Origin: Nocardioides marmorisolisilvae
Lineage (GTDB): Bacteria > Actinomycetota > Actinomycetes > Propionibacteriales > Nocardioidaceae
Direction: 5' to 3'
NCBI RefSeq assembly: GCF_003725775.1
Contig: NZ_RJSG01000001.1
Coordinates: 262 to 64,261, forward strand
DNA: 64,000 bases
Part shown: in pieces, positions 41,038-50,794 of the stretch
Position numbering within the stretch: position 1 is the stretch's first letter
Layout: each line of letters opens with the position of its first letter
Made by a program: the position numbers and the translations under genes
The notes under the pieces: model-generated
Database searches by the model: none
What the model was told of the DNA's origin: nothing
What the model saw: the letters and a program-made list of their open reading frames with translations, nothing else

Positions 41038-43020
41038 ATGCACTTCTCCTTGCTCCACCGTCATCTCCGCATCTGGGTCACGGCGTCTGTCGCGCTCCTC
41101 CTGGTCTGCCTGTCCGGGCCGGCCCAGGCTGCTTCGATCGACCCCTGGCCGTCGTACGACGGGCAGACGAAGTGCTCGCCGAGCGCCAAGAAGGGCACCC
41201 TCAAGCTCGCGGCGTACCTGCAGAAGCACTACCCGGGCTCCGGCTCCTACGGCATCTCCCGGGCGTGCAGCTCGGGCGGGCGCAGCGAGCACAAGGAAGG
41301 GCGCGCGTTCGACTGGCGGGTCAACGTGAACCGCGCCAAGGAACGCGGCTACGCGATGGACTTCATCAAGCGCGTGCGCGCCACCGACTCCGCGGGCAAC
41401 CGGGACGCGCTCGCTCGTCGGATGGGGATCATGTACATCATCTTCAACGACACGATCTACAGCAGCACCTACAACTTCGCGGCTCGGCCCTACCTGAACT
41501 CCGCCTGCAAGTCCCGCTCCTCCTGCTCCGCAACGCTGCGGCACCGCGACCACATGCACATCTCGCTGACCCGGGCCGGCGGCGCGGGCAAGACGAGCTG
41601 GTACTCCGGCCACGTGCTGTCCGGGGGCAGCTCGACCCCGACGACGCCGACCCCGACGGACATCGGCCACGAGGACAACGACATCCCGACGCTGAGCCTG
41701 GCGCGGCCGGTGACGATCTACACCGAGCCCGGCGAGACCTCCAGCACCCGGCTCGCGGTCAAGCGCGGTCAGACGATCAAGGTGACGGCGTACGGGGTGG
41801 CGCGGTTCGGGCCCGGCCACCAGCTGGTCACCGACCCGACCTGCGTCTGGAACGACGAGACCGAGAAGTGGGAGAAGAACCCGCGCCCCGAGGTCAAGGC
41901 CCGGTACGGCGACCCCGAGCTGCGCGTCAACGGCGTCGCGATCCTGGCGAGCTCGTCCTGTCACGGCGGCCAGCACGTCTACTCGGCCAAGATCGTGCAG
42001 AAGCGCACGACCCCGATCAAGGTGACCATGGGCGGTCGCGACCAGCAGGACGGACTCATCCGCGTCGTGCTGTCACGGCCGACCGCCAACATCGGGTCGA
42101 GCATTCCGAAGGCGCCGACCGCGGCGCGGGCTCCCCTGGTCCGCTCGCCGATCGCCGGCAGCGTCCGCGCGGTCCGCGACGACGTCACCCTCGACGGTCG
42201 CGACCCCGGCACCTGGTCGGACCAGGCGCTCGAGGCCGGCGTCGAGTACAAGGTGACCGTCAGCGGTACCCAGCGGATCGCGCGCGGCGTGGCGACCGAC
42301 GGCCAGTGCCTCTCGATCGACGGCCGCTGGGAGCGACAGGGGTCGATGGACCTCTACCGTCCCGGCGCGACCCACGGCGCGCTGTACATCGACGGGGTCC
42401 GGTTCAAGGGCAGCGCCCCGGCCGAGGACCTGACCGGCTGCATGCTGCACTCGCACACGATGACCTACCGGCCCACCGAGAGCGGTCGCGTCGCACTGAG
42501 CGTGTTCGACCCGACCGGCAACGACGACAACGACGGTTCGCTGACCGTCCGGTTCGACCGGGTGACCCCGGTGGCGCTGCCGACGGCAGCGCCGGCCGAG
42601 GACGTCGGTCGCAGTACTGACTGGACCCGTACGTCGGACGCCTTCACGGTCCCGGCCAACGACCCGGCGGGACGGATCAGCTCGATGCGGCTGAAGACCG
42701 GACGCGGAGCCACGATCTACGTCGACGGGACGGTGGACGTCTCCGACGACCTGACGACCGACGCCTCGTGCGTGCAGAACGACTGGCGCTGGGTCACCGA
42801 TTTCGGGCTCGCCTCGGGTCAGGACCTCTTCGGGCTCGCCGTGGACGGTCAGGACGTGGACTGGCTGACCAGCCGCAACCGTCAGTCCGGCTGCGACTAC
42901 CGGCACAAGTACGTCCTGCACTACACCGCGACGAAGAACGGCCCGCTGCGGATCGCGCTCGCGGACCTGGACTACGGCGACAACTCCGGATCGTTCAACG
43001 TCTCGATCGTGCGCGACTGA
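41038..43020 (+). CDS. Secreted M15/VanY-like zinc peptidase with C-terminal beta domains
   Basis: 660 aa. Residues 1-31 are a signal peptide (...VCLSGPAQA-A). The next 150 residues contain SEHKEGRAFD (H85, D92) and HRDHMHISL (H172/H174), the S-x-H-x-x-G-x-A-x-D plus late HxH pattern of zinc D-Ala-D-Ala carboxypeptidases/endolysin-like peptidases, so peptidoglycan crosslinks are the likely substrate. A Thr/Pro linker (TPTTPTPTD) leads to three related beta domains of about 130 residues, each with a TDxxC-x-W or GQC type cysteine, probably for wall or sugar binding. ATG 41038 gives the signal peptide; no strong ribosome binding site. Confidence 0.75.
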   Translation: MHFSLLHRHLRIWVTASVALLLVCLSGPAQAASIDPWPSYDGQTKCSPSAKKGTLKLAAYLQKHYPGSGSYGISRACSSGGRSEHKEGRAFDWRVNVNRAKERGYAMDFIKRVRATDSAGNRDALARRMGIMYIIFNDTIYSSTYNFAARPYLNSACKSRSSCSATLRHRDHMHISLTRAGGAGKTSWYSGHVLSGGSSTPTTPTPTDIGHEDNDIPTLSLARPVTIYTEPGETSSTRLAVKRGQTIKVTAYGVARFGPGHQLVTDPTCVWNDETEKWEKNPRPEVKARYGDPELRVNGVAILASSSCHGGQHVYSAKIVQKRTTPIKVTMGGRDQQDGLIRVVLSRPTANIGSSIPKAPTAARAPLVRSPIAGSVRAVRDDVTLDGRDPGTWSDQALEAGVEYKVTVSGTQRIARGVATDGQCLSIDGRWERQGSMDLYRPGATHGALYIDGVRFKGSAPAEDLTGCMLHSHTMTYRPTESGRVALSVFDPTGNDDNDGSLTVRFDRVTPVALPTAAPAEDVGRSTDWTRTSDAFTVPANDPAGRISSMRLKTGRGATIYVDGTVDVSDDLTTDASCVQNDWRWVTDFGLASGQDLFGLAVDGQDVDWLTSRNRQSGCDYRHKYVLHYTATKNGPLRIALADLDYGDNSGSFNVSIVRD

Positions 43021-43029
43021 GGCGGAGGG

Positions 43030-44010
43030 TCAGAGCCGCTTGTACTTCGGGATCGGCTCCCAGGCCTGGCTGGTGCCGGACGCGTCGACCCGGTACTCCC
43101 GGGAAGACGAGGCGGTGAACCGGTAGCTCGCGTGGCCCTGCGCGTCCGTCTTCAGTGTTCGGTAGTGGTGCCAGGTGCACGTCGAGCAGGTCCGGTACGA
43201 CACGGCGACGTACTTGTCGGCCCACGCCCGGAAGACGTTCGTGCTCGCCGAGTAGACGGTCAGCGTGGTGCGCAGCGTGACGCTGCTCCCGGAGCGCGAG
43301 CCGCCGAGCGCCAGCCGGGAGTCGCGGCGGGCGACCACGGTCGGCTTGTTCTGCGGAACGTCGGTGAAGTCGCTGGACCGGGCGCTGAGCGGCACGACCG
43401 TGTAGGCGCCGACCGGGTCGCCGTCGTAGAGCGACCAGGTGTCGCTGGCGTTCCCGTCGAAGCGGAAGTAGTCGTAGGTGCGGCCGCCGCGGGTGACCTT
43501 CCAGTCGGCCGTCGCGGTGTGCAGCGCGGCGCACGTGCTGTTCAGCTTTCCGGTCACCTTCTGCAGCGGAGCGTGGACACGCACCCGGGTCGGGACCACC
43601 AGGGAGCACGTCGGTGCGGAGCCGCTGCGGACGGTGAAGTCGACGCTGGCCGCGTGGGTGCCGGTGTCGGCGTCGCTGATCTGGAACCGGTAGCTGCCCG
43701 GGTCGAGCGCCGTGACCCGGAGCTGCGGGTCGAGCCCGGTCCCGTTGTTGTCGTAGTGCTGCACCGACGTCACCGGCGCCGGGTCGCCCACGGCCGGGAC
43801 CTCCAGGACCACGTAGTCGTAGGTCCCGACCGGGGCGTCGTCGAAGTCGACCACGAACGGGCCCGTGTAACCGTCGTAGAGCGCGGCGGTGGGGGTCGGC
43901 GCGCTGATCGTCGGGTTGCCGGTGCCGACCGCGTCCGCCGGGGACGACAGACCGAGGCCGGCGAGCAGCAGCATGCCCGCGGCCAGCGTTCGACTCCCCC
44001 AGAGGTGCAC
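43030..44010 (-). CDS. Secreted Ig-like protein
   Basis: 326 aa. Signal peptide to about residue 27 (GLGLSSPADA). Two or three beta-sandwich segments follow; one contains CSLVVPTRVRV..STCAALHTATADWKV and the last holds SYRTCSTCTWHHYRTLKTDAQGHASYRF-type sequence seen in many actinobacterial secreted repeats. No catalytic motif. GTG 44010 is the only start keeping the signal peptide. It is convergent with the peptidase gene (9-base gap) and divergent from rmuC. A structural or adhesion role is a guess. Confidence 0.65.
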   Translation of the reverse strand: MHLWGSRTLAAGMLLLAGLGLSSPADAVGTGNPTISAPTPTAALYDGYTGPFVVDFDDAPVGTYDYVVLEVPAVGDPAPVTSVQHYDNNGTGLDPQLRVTALDPGSYRFQISDADTGTHAASVDFTVRSGSAPTCSLVVPTRVRVHAPLQKVTGKLNSTCAALHTATADWKVTRGGRTYDYFRFDGNASDTWSLYDGDPVGAYTVVPLSARSSDFTDVPQNKPTVVARRDSRLALGGSRSGSSVTLRTTLTVYSASTNVFRAWADKYVAVSYRTCSTCTWHHYRTLKTDAQGHASYRFTASSSREYRVDASGTSQAWEPIPKYKRL

Positions 44011-44062
44011 CTGATCGATCGTACGTGCCGTTCTGTCGGAGGCCGGTGGAACGCTCGATCAC

Positions 44063-45133
44063 ATGAACACGTTGCTTCCCCTGCTGACGCTGGTCATCGG
44101 TGCGCTCGCCGGGTGCGCCGCCACCTTCGTCTGGGTGCGCCGCACCCCGGCGATGACGACCGACGTCGACACCACGTTGATCCGCGACGGCCTCGACCGC
44201 CTGCACGACCGGATGCGCGACCTGGAGCACCAGCGGGTCTCCTGGCAGAGCACCCTGCACCAGCAGGTCGACGAGGTCCGGCACTCCACCGACACCCTGC
44301 GGCGGGAGACCTCCGCCCTGGCCACCGCGCTGCGCAAGCCGCAGGTGCGCGGCCAGTGGGGCGAGCTGCACCTGCGCCGGGCCGTCGAGCTCGCCGGGAT
44401 GGTCGAGCACTGCGACTTCGACCAGCAGGTGCACCTGGTCGGCGCCGAGGGCGTCCAGCGCCCCGACGTCGTGGTCCGGCTGGCCGGCGGCAAGAGCGTG
44501 GTCGTGGACGCGAAGGTGCCGCTGGCGGCCTACCTGGACGCGCTGGCCTGCGAGGACCCCGAGGAGCAGCAGGCCCGTCTGGCCCAGCACGCACGCCAGC
44601 TGCGCAGCCACGTCGACCAGCTGGCCGGCAAGGCGTACTGGCGCGCGCTGCCGAGTACCCCAGAGTTCGTGGTGCTGTTCGTGCCGGCTGAGTCGTTCCT
44701 CTCCGCCGCGCTCGAGGCCGAACCCGAGCTGCTGGAGTACGCCGCCTCGCGCAACGTCGTGCTGGCGACGCCGACCACCCTGATCGCCCTGCTCCGCACG
44801 GTGGCGCACGGCTGGACCACCGAGACGCTCGCCGAGCGGACCCGCGAGATCCACCAGCTCGGCCGCGAGCTGTACTCGCGGCTCGGCACCGTCGGCCAGC
44901 ACCTCGACAAGCTGGGACGCTCGCTGCGCAGCAGCGTGGAGTCCTACAACAGCGCGGTCGGCTCGATCGAGAGCCGTGTCCTGGTCACCGCGCGGCACTT
45001 CCGCGACGTCGCCGACCTGGACGACCCGCTGCCCTCGCCCAGCCCGGTCGAGGAGGCTCCGCGCCCGCTGAGCGCCGTCGAGCTGCTCGACGGCGTGCCT
45101 CCCCGGCTGGAGCGTCACGCCGACCTACGGTGA
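44063..45133 (+). CDS. rmuC: DNA recombination protein RmuC
   Basis: 356 aa. N-terminal membrane anchor (MNTLLPLLTLVIGALAGC), a coiled-coil (about 40-95), then the RmuC nuclease-like core: GQWGELHLRRAVELAGM, VVVDAKVPLAAYLDA (the D-x-K of a PD-(D/E)XK-like site) and FVVLFVPAESFLSAAL. RmuC limits recombination between short repeats. ATG 44063. Followed four bases later by the DUF6542-like gene. Confidence 0.92.
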   Translation: MNTLLPLLTLVIGALAGCAATFVWVRRTPAMTTDVDTTLIRDGLDRLHDRMRDLEHQRVSWQSTLHQQVDEVRHSTDTLRRETSALATALRKPQVRGQWGELHLRRAVELAGMVEHCDFDQQVHLVGAEGVQRPDVVVRLAGGKSVVVDAKVPLAAYLDALACEDPEEQQARLAQHARQLRSHVDQLAGKAYWRALPSTPEFVVLFVPAESFLSAALEAEPELLEYAASRNVVLATPTTLIALLRTVAHGWTTETLAERTREIHQLGRELYSRLGTVGQHLDKLGRSLRSSVESYNSAVGSIESRVLVTARHFRDVADLDDPLPSPSPVEEAPRPLSAVELLDGVPPRLERHADLR

Positions 45134-45137
45134 ACGG

Positions 45138-45686
45138 GTGAGCGCACCCACGGTGTGGGAAGAAGGCCGCTGGTCCGGCACTCGGGTCACGCGGTTCTCG
45201 GTCTTTGCGTGCGTCGTGCTGGTCTCGGTCGACCTCGGTCTCGGCGGCGGTCTCGGCACCGTCTTCGACATCGGCTTCGTGCTGCTCTGCCTGGGGATCG
45301 CCCTGGCGATCCGGCCGGACGAGTTCTTCCGGGTCGGCGTGCTCCCGCCGATGCTGCTCCTCGGCATCTGCACCGCCCTCGGCGTCGTCCACCGCTCGGC
45401 GATCGCCCCCGCCGGTGACGGGCTGATCCAGTCGGTCATCTCCGGCCTGGCCCACCACTCCGGGGGCTTGCTGGTCGCACACGGCGGCCTGCTCGTCGTG
45501 CTGGCGGTGCGCCACCGGGTGCTGAACCGCCCCGAGGTCGAGACCGTCCTCGACGAGGACTACTCGAACCGCGAGGCGTCGCCGGCGCCGTACCTGGTGA
45601 CCTCGGGCGAGCCCGAGGTGAAGTCGACGACCGTGGTCGAGGACGAGCCGCACTCACCGGAGTCGATGACCGCGTCCAACATGTGA
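45138..45686 (+). CDS. DUF6542-like membrane protein
   Basis: 182 aa. Three to four hydrophobic segments occupy about 20-45, 46-66, 70-90 and 105-127; the last 55 residues are acidic and soluble. In mycobacteria a DUF6542 protein lies between ispH and ychF, so this belongs to a conserved block. GTG 45138. The final 127 bases overlap the convergent TsaC/YciO gene, so the tail (about 141-182) is encoded antisense to that enzyme's conserved C-terminus. Function unknown. Confidence 0.7.
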   Translation: MSAPTVWEEGRWSGTRVTRFSVFACVVLVSVDLGLGGGLGTVFDIGFVLLCLGIALAIRPDEFFRVGVLPPMLLLGICTALGVVHRSAIAPAGDGLIQSVISGLAHHSGGLLVAHGGLLVVLAVRHRVLNRPEVETVLDEDYSNREASPAPYLVTSGEPEVKSTTVVEDEPHSPESMTASNM

Positions 45687-46180
45687 CCGAGCTCGTCCTG
45701 GACGACCCAGCCCTCGGTCATCGGCTCGGTCTCCCCCGGCAGGATCAGCGTCGAGGACAGGATCGGTTCACCCAGCTCGGCGAGGAGTGCCTGCACGAGC
45801 GCGTTGTCGGGGATCCGCACGCCGACCGTGCGCTTCTTCGGGTGCATCAGGCGCTTCGGGACCTCGCCCGTCGCCGGGAGGATGAAGGTGTAGGGCCCGG
45901 GTGTCGCCGCCTTGATCGCCCGGAAGGCCGCGTTGTCGATGTGCACCAGCTGCCCGAGCTGGGCGAAGTCGCGGCACACCAGCGTGAAGTGGTGCTTGTC
46001 GTCGAGCTGCCGGATGGTCTTGATCCGCTCCAGCCCGTCGCGGTTGCCGAGCTGGATGCCGAGGGCGTAGCCGGAGTCGGTCGGGTAGGCGATCAGCCCG
46101 TCCTCGCGCAGCATCGCCACGGCTTGACCGATCAGCCGAGGCTGCGGGTCGACCGGGTGGACGTCGAGATATCTGGCCAT
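45560..46180 (-). CDS. L-threonylcarbamoyladenylate synthase-like (TsaC/YciO/Sua5 family)
   Basis: 206 aa. The segments GLIAYPTDSGYALG, LCRDFAQLGQ-type strand and KRTVGVRIPDN are typical; the C-terminus DSGECGSSSTTVVDFTSGSPEVTRYGAG matches the YciO end. TsaC makes the intermediate for t6A37 in tRNA, while YciO homologues are often accessory with weak activity; a LDDKHHFTLVCRD segment favours YciO. ATG 46180, 19 bases after the ispH stop region on the same strand. It overlaps the DUF6542 gene by 127 bases at the 3' end. Confidence 0.85.
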   Translation of the reverse strand: MARYLDVHPVDPQPRLIGQAVAMLREDGLIAYPTDSGYALGIQLGNRDGLERIKTIRQLDDKHHFTLVCRDFAQLGQLVHIDNAAFRAIKAATPGPYTFILPATGEVPKRLMHPKKRTVGVRIPDNALVQALLAELGEPILSSTLILPGETEPMTEGWVVQDELGHMLDAVIDSGECGSSSTTVVDFTSGSPEVTRYGAGDASRFE

Positions 46181-46199
46181 GGTGGAGGTGGGGTGACGG

Positions 46200-47204
46200 T
46201 TAGGACTGGGCGGCCTTCTCGGCGGCGCGCATGTCCTTGCGCAGCTCCGGCGGCAGCGCGAAGATCAGCGACTCCTCGGCCGTGTGCACCGCCCGGGCGT
46301 CCGGGTAGCCGCGGTCGGCGAGAAAGCCGAGCACGCCCTCGACCAGCTCCTCGGGCACCGAGGCACCCGAGGTCACGCTGACCCGCTCGACGCCCTCGAG
46401 CCAGGCCTCGTCGATCTCGCCGGCGTCGTCGACCCGGTACGCCGTCTTGGCGCCGGCCTCCAGGGCGACCTCGGCGAGCCGGACGCTGTTGGAGGAGTTC
46501 GCCGAACCGACCACGATCACCAGGTCCGCCTCGCCGCTGATCTCCTTGACCGCCAGCTGGCGGTTCTGGGTGGCGTAGCAGATGTCGTCGCTCGGCGGGT
46601 CCAGCAGATCGGGGAAGCGCTCCCGGATCGCGTTGACGGTCGCCATGGTCTCGTCGACCGACAGCGTGGTCTGGGACAGCCAGGCGACCCGCTTCGGGTC
46701 GCGCACCACGATGTTCGGCACGTCCTCGGGCCCCTGGACGAGCTGGATGTGCTCGGGGGCCTCGCCGGCGGTGCCCTCGACCTCCTCGTGACCCTCGTGA
46801 CCGATCAGCAGGATGTCGTAGTCGTCGGCGGCGAAGCGCTTCGCCTCGTGGTGCACCTTGGTCACCAGCGGGCAGGTCGCGTCGATCGTCTTGAGCTCGC
46901 GCTCGGCGGCCTCGGCGTGCACCGCCGGGGAGACGCCGTGCGCGGAGAACACCACCGTCTGGCCGGCCGGGACCTCGTCGAGCTCCTCGACGAAGATCGC
47001 ACCGCGCGACTCCAGGTTCGCCACCACGTGCTTGTTGTGCACGATCTGCTTGCGCACGTACACCGGGGCGCCGTACAGGTCGAGCGCCTTCTCGACGGTG
47101 ATCACCGCACGGTCGACGCCCGCGCAGTAGCCGCGCGGGGCGGCCAGCAGCACGGCACGCTCGGCCTCGTCGAGGACGCGCGGCATCGCCAGGTCGGTGT
47201 CCAT
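46200..47204 (-). CDS. ispH: 4-hydroxy-3-methylbut-2-enyl diphosphate reductase
   Basis: 334 aa. Last step of the MEP isoprenoid pathway, giving IPP and DMAPP. The three cluster-binding cysteines are in [23 protein letters not shown] and [10 protein letters not shown]; the ligand-binding HNKHVV, SAHGVSP and SSNSVRL loops are intact. Start: ATG 47204 is used; ATG 47213 is nine bases upstream and equally possible, neither with a clear ribosome binding site. Divergent from xseA with under 40 bases between starts, an arrangement conserved in actinobacteria. Confidence 0.93.
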   Translation of the reverse strand: MDTDLAMPRVLDEAERAVLLAAPRGYCAGVDRAVITVEKALDLYGAPVYVRKQIVHNKHVVANLESRGAIFVEELDEVPAGQTVVFSAHGVSPAVHAEAAERELKTIDATCPLVTKVHHEAKRFAADDYDILLIGHEGHEEVEGTAGEAPEHIQLVQGPEDVPNIVVRDPKRVAWLSQTTLSVDETMATVNAIRERFPDLLDPPSDDICYATQNRQLAVKEISGEADLVIVVGSANSSNSVRLAEVALEAGAKTAYRVDDAGEIDEAWLEGVERVSVTSGASVPEELVEGVLGFLADRGYPDARAVHTAEESLIFALPPELRKDMRAAEKAAQS

Positions 47205-47241
47205 GGCCCCCATGCTATCGGGGCACATTAGGGTGCCAGTC

Positions 47242-48489
47242 ATGGCGCTGGAGACCTCACCGGAGACACCCGTCCCGGTCCGTCAGGTCGTCAGCCTGAT
47301 CAGCGGCTGGGTCGACCGGCTCGGCGCCGTCTGGGTCGAGGGCCAGGTCGTCCAGCTGAACAGGCCCGCCAACTCCAACACCGACTTCCTCACCCTGCGC
47401 GACAAGCTGGCCGACGTCTCGGTGCAGCTGACCTGCCCGCGCGCGGTCGTCGACTCGCTGCCCACCCCGCTGGTCAACGGCGCCCAGGTGATCGCGCACG
47501 CCAAGCCGGTCGTCTACCCGAACCGCGGCTCCCTCTCCCTCCAGGTCCGCGAGCTGCGCCTGGTCGGCGAGGGTGAGCTGCTGGCCAGGCTCGAGCGCCG
47601 TCGTCAGCTGCTCGCCGCCGAAGGTCTCTTCAGCCAGGACCTGAAGCGGCCGCTGCCGTTCCTGCCGGGTCGCATCGGCCTGGTCACGGCCAAGGACTCC
47701 GCGGCCGAGAAGGACGTGGTCGAGAACGCCCGGCGCCGTTGGCCGGGTGTCGCCTTCGAGATCCGGTACGCCGCCATGCAGGGCCCGAACGCAGCGGCCC
47801 AGGTCATCGAGTCGCTCGGCGCCCTGGACCGCGACCCCGCCGTCGACGTGATCGTCATCGCCCGCGGTGGCGGCTCGGTGGAGGACCTGCTGCCGTTCTC
47901 CGACGAGGCGCTGGTCCGCGCGGTCGCCGCGGCCACCACCCCCGTCGTCTCCGCGATCGGGCACGAGCCGGACTCCCCGCTGCTCGACCTGGTCGCCGAC
48001 CTGCGCGCCTCGACCCCGACCGACGCCGCCAAGCGGGTCGTGCCCGACGTCGCCGAGGAGCAGCAGCGGGTGCGCCAGGCCCGTGAGCGGATCCGCCGGA
48101 CGGTGCTCACCTTCCTGGCCCGCGAGCAGCAGCACCTGGACTCGATGCGCAGCCGGCCGAGCATGGCCGACCCGCGCAACGACCTGGTCTCCCGCGGCGA
48201 GGAGGTGCTGGCGCTGCGCGAGCGCAGCCGCCGGGTCCTCGGCCACGTCCTGGACCGTGCCGGTGACGACCTCGAGCACAGCATCGCCCGGGTCCGGGCG
48301 CTGTCCCCGCTGGCGACCCTGAACCGCGGCTACGCCGTGCTCTCGGACGCCGACGGTCAGCACGTCAGCAGCGTGGACGGTGTCACCGCCGGATCCACGA
48401 TCACCATCCGGGTCGCGGACGGCCGCATCGGTGCCGACGTGACCGAGGTCGAAGCGATCCCCCTGCCCCTGCCCCACGAGGAGTCCTGA
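47242..48489 (+). CDS. xseA: Exodeoxyribonuclease VII large subunit
   Basis: 415 aa. N-terminal OB fold ([25 protein letters not shown] in part), catalytic domain with [27 protein letters not shown] and [22 protein letters not shown], helical coiled-coil arms and a C-terminal [13 protein letters not shown] segment. With XseB it degrades single-stranded DNA from both ends. ATG 47242. Its stop overlaps the xseB start (TGATG). Confidence 0.94.
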   Translation: MALETSPETPVPVRQVVSLISGWVDRLGAVWVEGQVVQLNRPANSNTDFLTLRDKLADVSVQLTCPRAVVDSLPTPLVNGAQVIAHAKPVVYPNRGSLSLQVRELRLVGEGELLARLERRRQLLAAEGLFSQDLKRPLPFLPGRIGLVTAKDSAAEKDVVENARRRWPGVAFEIRYAAMQGPNAAAQVIESLGALDRDPAVDVIVIARGGGSVEDLLPFSDEALVRAVAAATTPVVSAIGHEPDSPLLDLVADLRASTPTDAAKRVVPDVAEEQQRVRQARERIRRTVLTFLAREQQHLDSMRSRPSMADPRNDLVSRGEEVLALRERSRRVLGHVLDRAGDDLEHSIARVRALSPLATLNRGYAVLSDADGQHVSSVDGVTAGSTITIRVADGRIGADVTEVEAIPLPLPHEES

Positions 48490-48695
48490 TGGCCGAGAAG
48501 AGTGAGCTCACCTACGAGCAGGCGCGCGAGGAGCTCATCGAGGTGGTCCGCAACCTCGAGCAGGGCGGCACCAGCCTGGCTGAGTCCCTCGCGTTGTGGG
48601 AGCGCGGCGAAGAGCTCGCCACGATCTGCCAGGCCGCGCTCGACGGAGCCCGAGCCCGGCTCGACGCCGTCATCGGCGACGGGGACGAGGACTAG
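48489..48695 (+). CDS. xseB: Exodeoxyribonuclease VII small subunit
   Basis: 68 aa helical hairpin: LTYEQAREELIEVVRNLEQGGTSLAESLALWERGEEL contains the family's LE-x-G-x-x-x-L-x-E-S-L-x-x-x-E-x-G motif. Several copies wrap the XseA arms. ATG 48489 shares bases with the xseA stop. Ends with a four-base overlap with the convergent DUF4245 gene. Confidence 0.94.
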   Translation: MAEKSELTYEQAREELIEVVRNLEQGGTSLAESLALWERGEELATICQAALDGARARLDAVIGDGDED

Positions 48696-49255
48696 CGCGC
48701 CTTCGCGACCTGCGCGATGTTCAACGAGGCGACGAACGCACGGATCTGCGCGTCCGCAGCGCTGCCGACGACGACCACGTTCTCCTGGTTGCCGTCCGGA
48801 CCGACGAAGGTCTGCACCAGCGCGTAGTCGCCACCGTCGTCGGTCCAGGTCTGCCAACGCAGTCCGTTGATCTCGACGTCGTCGCCCTTCACGGCGTTGG
48901 CGTCGACGTAGGTCTCGACCATGTCGGCCACGGTGTCGCGGGCCTCGTCGACGCCGACGAACTTGCCGGTGCCGGTCAGCATGCCCAGGTGCCAGTGCGG
49001 GCTGACCCCGGAGACGTAGTTGGCCGACGTGGCCCGCCAGCCCTCCGGCAGCGCGCTCGGCGCGAGCATCAACAGCTTGTGGTCGGCCTTGCCCGCCTTC
49101 ACCCACGGCTGCCACTCGACGGTCTGCACCGGCTGCTGGCTCTCGTCGGGACGACCGATGTAGTACCAGCCGATCGCGGTGACCAGCGCGACCGCGAGAG
49201 CGACGATGCCGCTCATCATCGGCCGGATGCGGCGCGCCTCGGCTTCGGTGACCAT
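48692..49255 (-). CDS. DUF4245 membrane-anchored protein
   Basis: 187 aa. One N-terminal helix (MMSGIVALAVALVTAIGWYYIG, about 13-34) and an extracellular domain with the conserved LPEGWRATSA and WQTWTDDGGDYALVQTFV blocks of DUF4245. In mycobacteria the homologue also lies beside glpX and xseAB. ATG 49255 follows GGGAGGATGACGCC. Further upstream open sequence is antisense to glpX and not coding. Function unknown. Confidence 0.85.
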   Translation of the reverse strand: MVTEAEARRIRPMMSGIVALAVALVTAIGWYYIGRPDESQQPVQTVEWQPWVKAGKADHKLLMLAPSALPEGWRATSANYVSGVSPHWHLGMLTGTGKFVGVDEARDTVADMVETYVDANAVKGDDVEINGLRWQTWTDDGGDYALVQTFVGPDGNQENVVVVGSAADAQIRAFVASLNIAQVAKAR

Positions 49256-49300
49256 GGCGTCATCCTCCCAGGAGGGGTTCGGGTACGAGAGACTGACCCG

Positions 49301-49705
49301 GTGACAGGCTCCCACCGCTACCGGATCTCCGAGGCCGCCGAGCTGCTCGGGGTGAGCGACGACACCGTGCGCCGCTGGATCGATCAGGGCCGGCTCGAAG
49401 CGATCACCGACGGCGGGCCCTCCGAGGTCGACGGCGCAGCGCTGGCCGCGCTCGCCGAGTCCCTGGCGACCAGCCCGGACCGCGAGGGCCTGCGGGCCTC
49501 CTCGGTCAGCGCCCGCAACCGGCTCTCGGGGATCGTCGTCGCGGTGAAGAAGGACACGGTGATGGCCCAGGTCGAGATGATCTGCGGGCCGCACCGGATC
49601 GTCTCGCTGATGTCGGCGGACGCGGCCGACGAGCTCGGCCTGGTGCCCGGAGCCAGGGCGATCGCCTCGATCAAGTCGACGAACGTGGTCCTGGAGCGTC
49701 CGTGA
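49301..49705 (+). CDS. HTH-TOBE (Mop) protein, candidate molybdate-responsive regulator
   Basis: 134 aa. Residues 4-50 are a MerR/excisionase-like winged helix (YRISEAAELLGVSDDTVRRWIDQGRLEAI in part); 68-133 form a single Mop/TOBE domain (SARNRLSGIVVAVKKDTVMAQVEM ... SIKSTNVVLERP), the fold that binds molybdate in ModE and molbindins. This is a ModE-like domain set in reduced form. A modABC operon lacking its own regulator lies at 14.6-17.2 kb. GTG 49301 start; divergent from DUF4245 with 45 bases between. Confidence 0.82.
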   Translation: MTGSHRYRISEAAELLGVSDDTVRRWIDQGRLEAITDGGPSEVDGAALAALAESLATSPDREGLRASSVSARNRLSGIVVAVKKDTVMAQVEMICGPHRIVSLMSADAADELGLVPGARAIASIKSTNVVLERP

Positions 49706-49753
49706 ACCGTGTTGCCTCGGGGCGCACCGCGCACGACCGATACGATCAGCCCC

Positions 49754-50779
49754 ATGTCGGAATCCCACCTGCCTGACCCGCTCGTCCCGGCTCCTTCCGG
49801 ACCGGACCGGAACCTTGCTCTGGAGCTGGTCCGGGTCACCGAGGCGGCCGCGATGGCAGCCGGCCGCTGGGTGGGACGCGGCGACAAGAACGGGGCCGAC
49901 GGCGTCGCGGTGAACGCGATGCGGACGCTGATCTCGACCGTCGGCATGCGCGGCACCGTGGTCATCGGCGAGGGCGAGAAGGACAACGCCCCGATGCTCT
50001 ACAACGGCGAGGAGGTCGGCGACGGGGAAGGCCCGGAGTGCGACGTCGCGGTCGACCCGATCGACGGCACCACGCTGACCGCCAAGGGCATGGCCAACGC
50101 CGTCTCGGTGCTCGCCGTCTCCCCGCGCGGCTCGATGTACGACCCGAGCGCCGTGTTCTACATGGAGAAGCTCGTCACCGGCCCGGAGGCGGCCGACGTC
50201 GTCGACATCCGCTACCCGGTCGCCGAGAACATCCACCAGGTCGCGAAGGCCAAGGGCGGCAAGCCCGAGGACGTGACCGTGGTGCTGCTGGACCGCCCGC
50301 GCCACGAGGACCTCGCCAAGGAGATCCGCGACACCGGCGCCCGCATCAAGTTCATCACCGACGGCGACGTGGCCGGCGCCATCATGGCCGCCCGGGCCGA
50401 GACCGGCGTCGACCTGCTGCTCGGCATCGGCGGCACGCCGGAGGGCATCATCACCGCCTGCGCGATGAAGTGCCTCGACGGCGTCATCCAGGGCAAGCTC
50501 TGGCCGACGACCGACGCCGAGCGCGAGCGGGCCGAGGCGGCCGGCCTGGAGCTGGACCGGGTCCTCTACACCGACGACCTGGTCAAGGGCGACGACTGCT
50601 TCTTCGTGGCCACCGGCATCACCGACGGCGAGCTCATGAAGGGCGTCCGCTACCGCGCCGGCGGCGCCTCCACGCACTCGCTGGTGATGCGCAGCCGCAG
50701 CGGCACGATCCGCGAGATCATCAGCGACCACAAGCTCTCCAAGCTTGCTGCGTACGCGAACGTCGACTTCGAGCGCTGA
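49754..50779 (+). CDS. glpX: Class II fructose-1,6-bisphosphatase
   Basis: 341 aa. Gluconeogenic enzyme making fructose 6-phosphate. GlpX markers: [23 protein letters not shown], metal site [14 protein letters not shown] and [15 protein letters not shown], then [21 protein letters not shown]. Actinobacteria rely on GlpX as their main FBPase. ATG 49754 follows an upstream in-frame ATG that would add 15 unlikely residues. The PfkB-type kinase gene follows after 15 bases. Confidence 0.95.
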   Translation: MSESHLPDPLVPAPSGPDRNLALELVRVTEAAAMAAGRWVGRGDKNGADGVAVNAMRTLISTVGMRGTVVIGEGEKDNAPMLYNGEEVGDGEGPECDVAVDPIDGTTLTAKGMANAVSVLAVSPRGSMYDPSAVFYMEKLVTGPEAADVVDIRYPVAENIHQVAKAKGGKPEDVTVVLLDRPRHEDLAKEIRDTGARIKFITDGDVAGAIMAARAETGVDLLLGIGGTPEGIITACAMKCLDGVIQGKLWPTTDAERERAEAAGLELDRVLYTDDLVKGDDCFFVATGITDGELMKGVRYRAGGASTHSLVMRSRSGTIREIISDHKLSKLAAYANVDFER

Positions 50780-50794
50780 GGTCGGTCAGCCGGC

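Noticed and set aside
42995-45118. 707-codon minus-strand open frame opposite rmuC
   Set aside because: rmuC has all family motifs; the opposite frame is a shadow overlapping the real secreted protein gene in another frame.
48692-50731. 679-codon open frame antisense to glpX
   Set aside because: Only the DUF4245 part (to 49255) looks like a protein; the rest is an antisense shadow.
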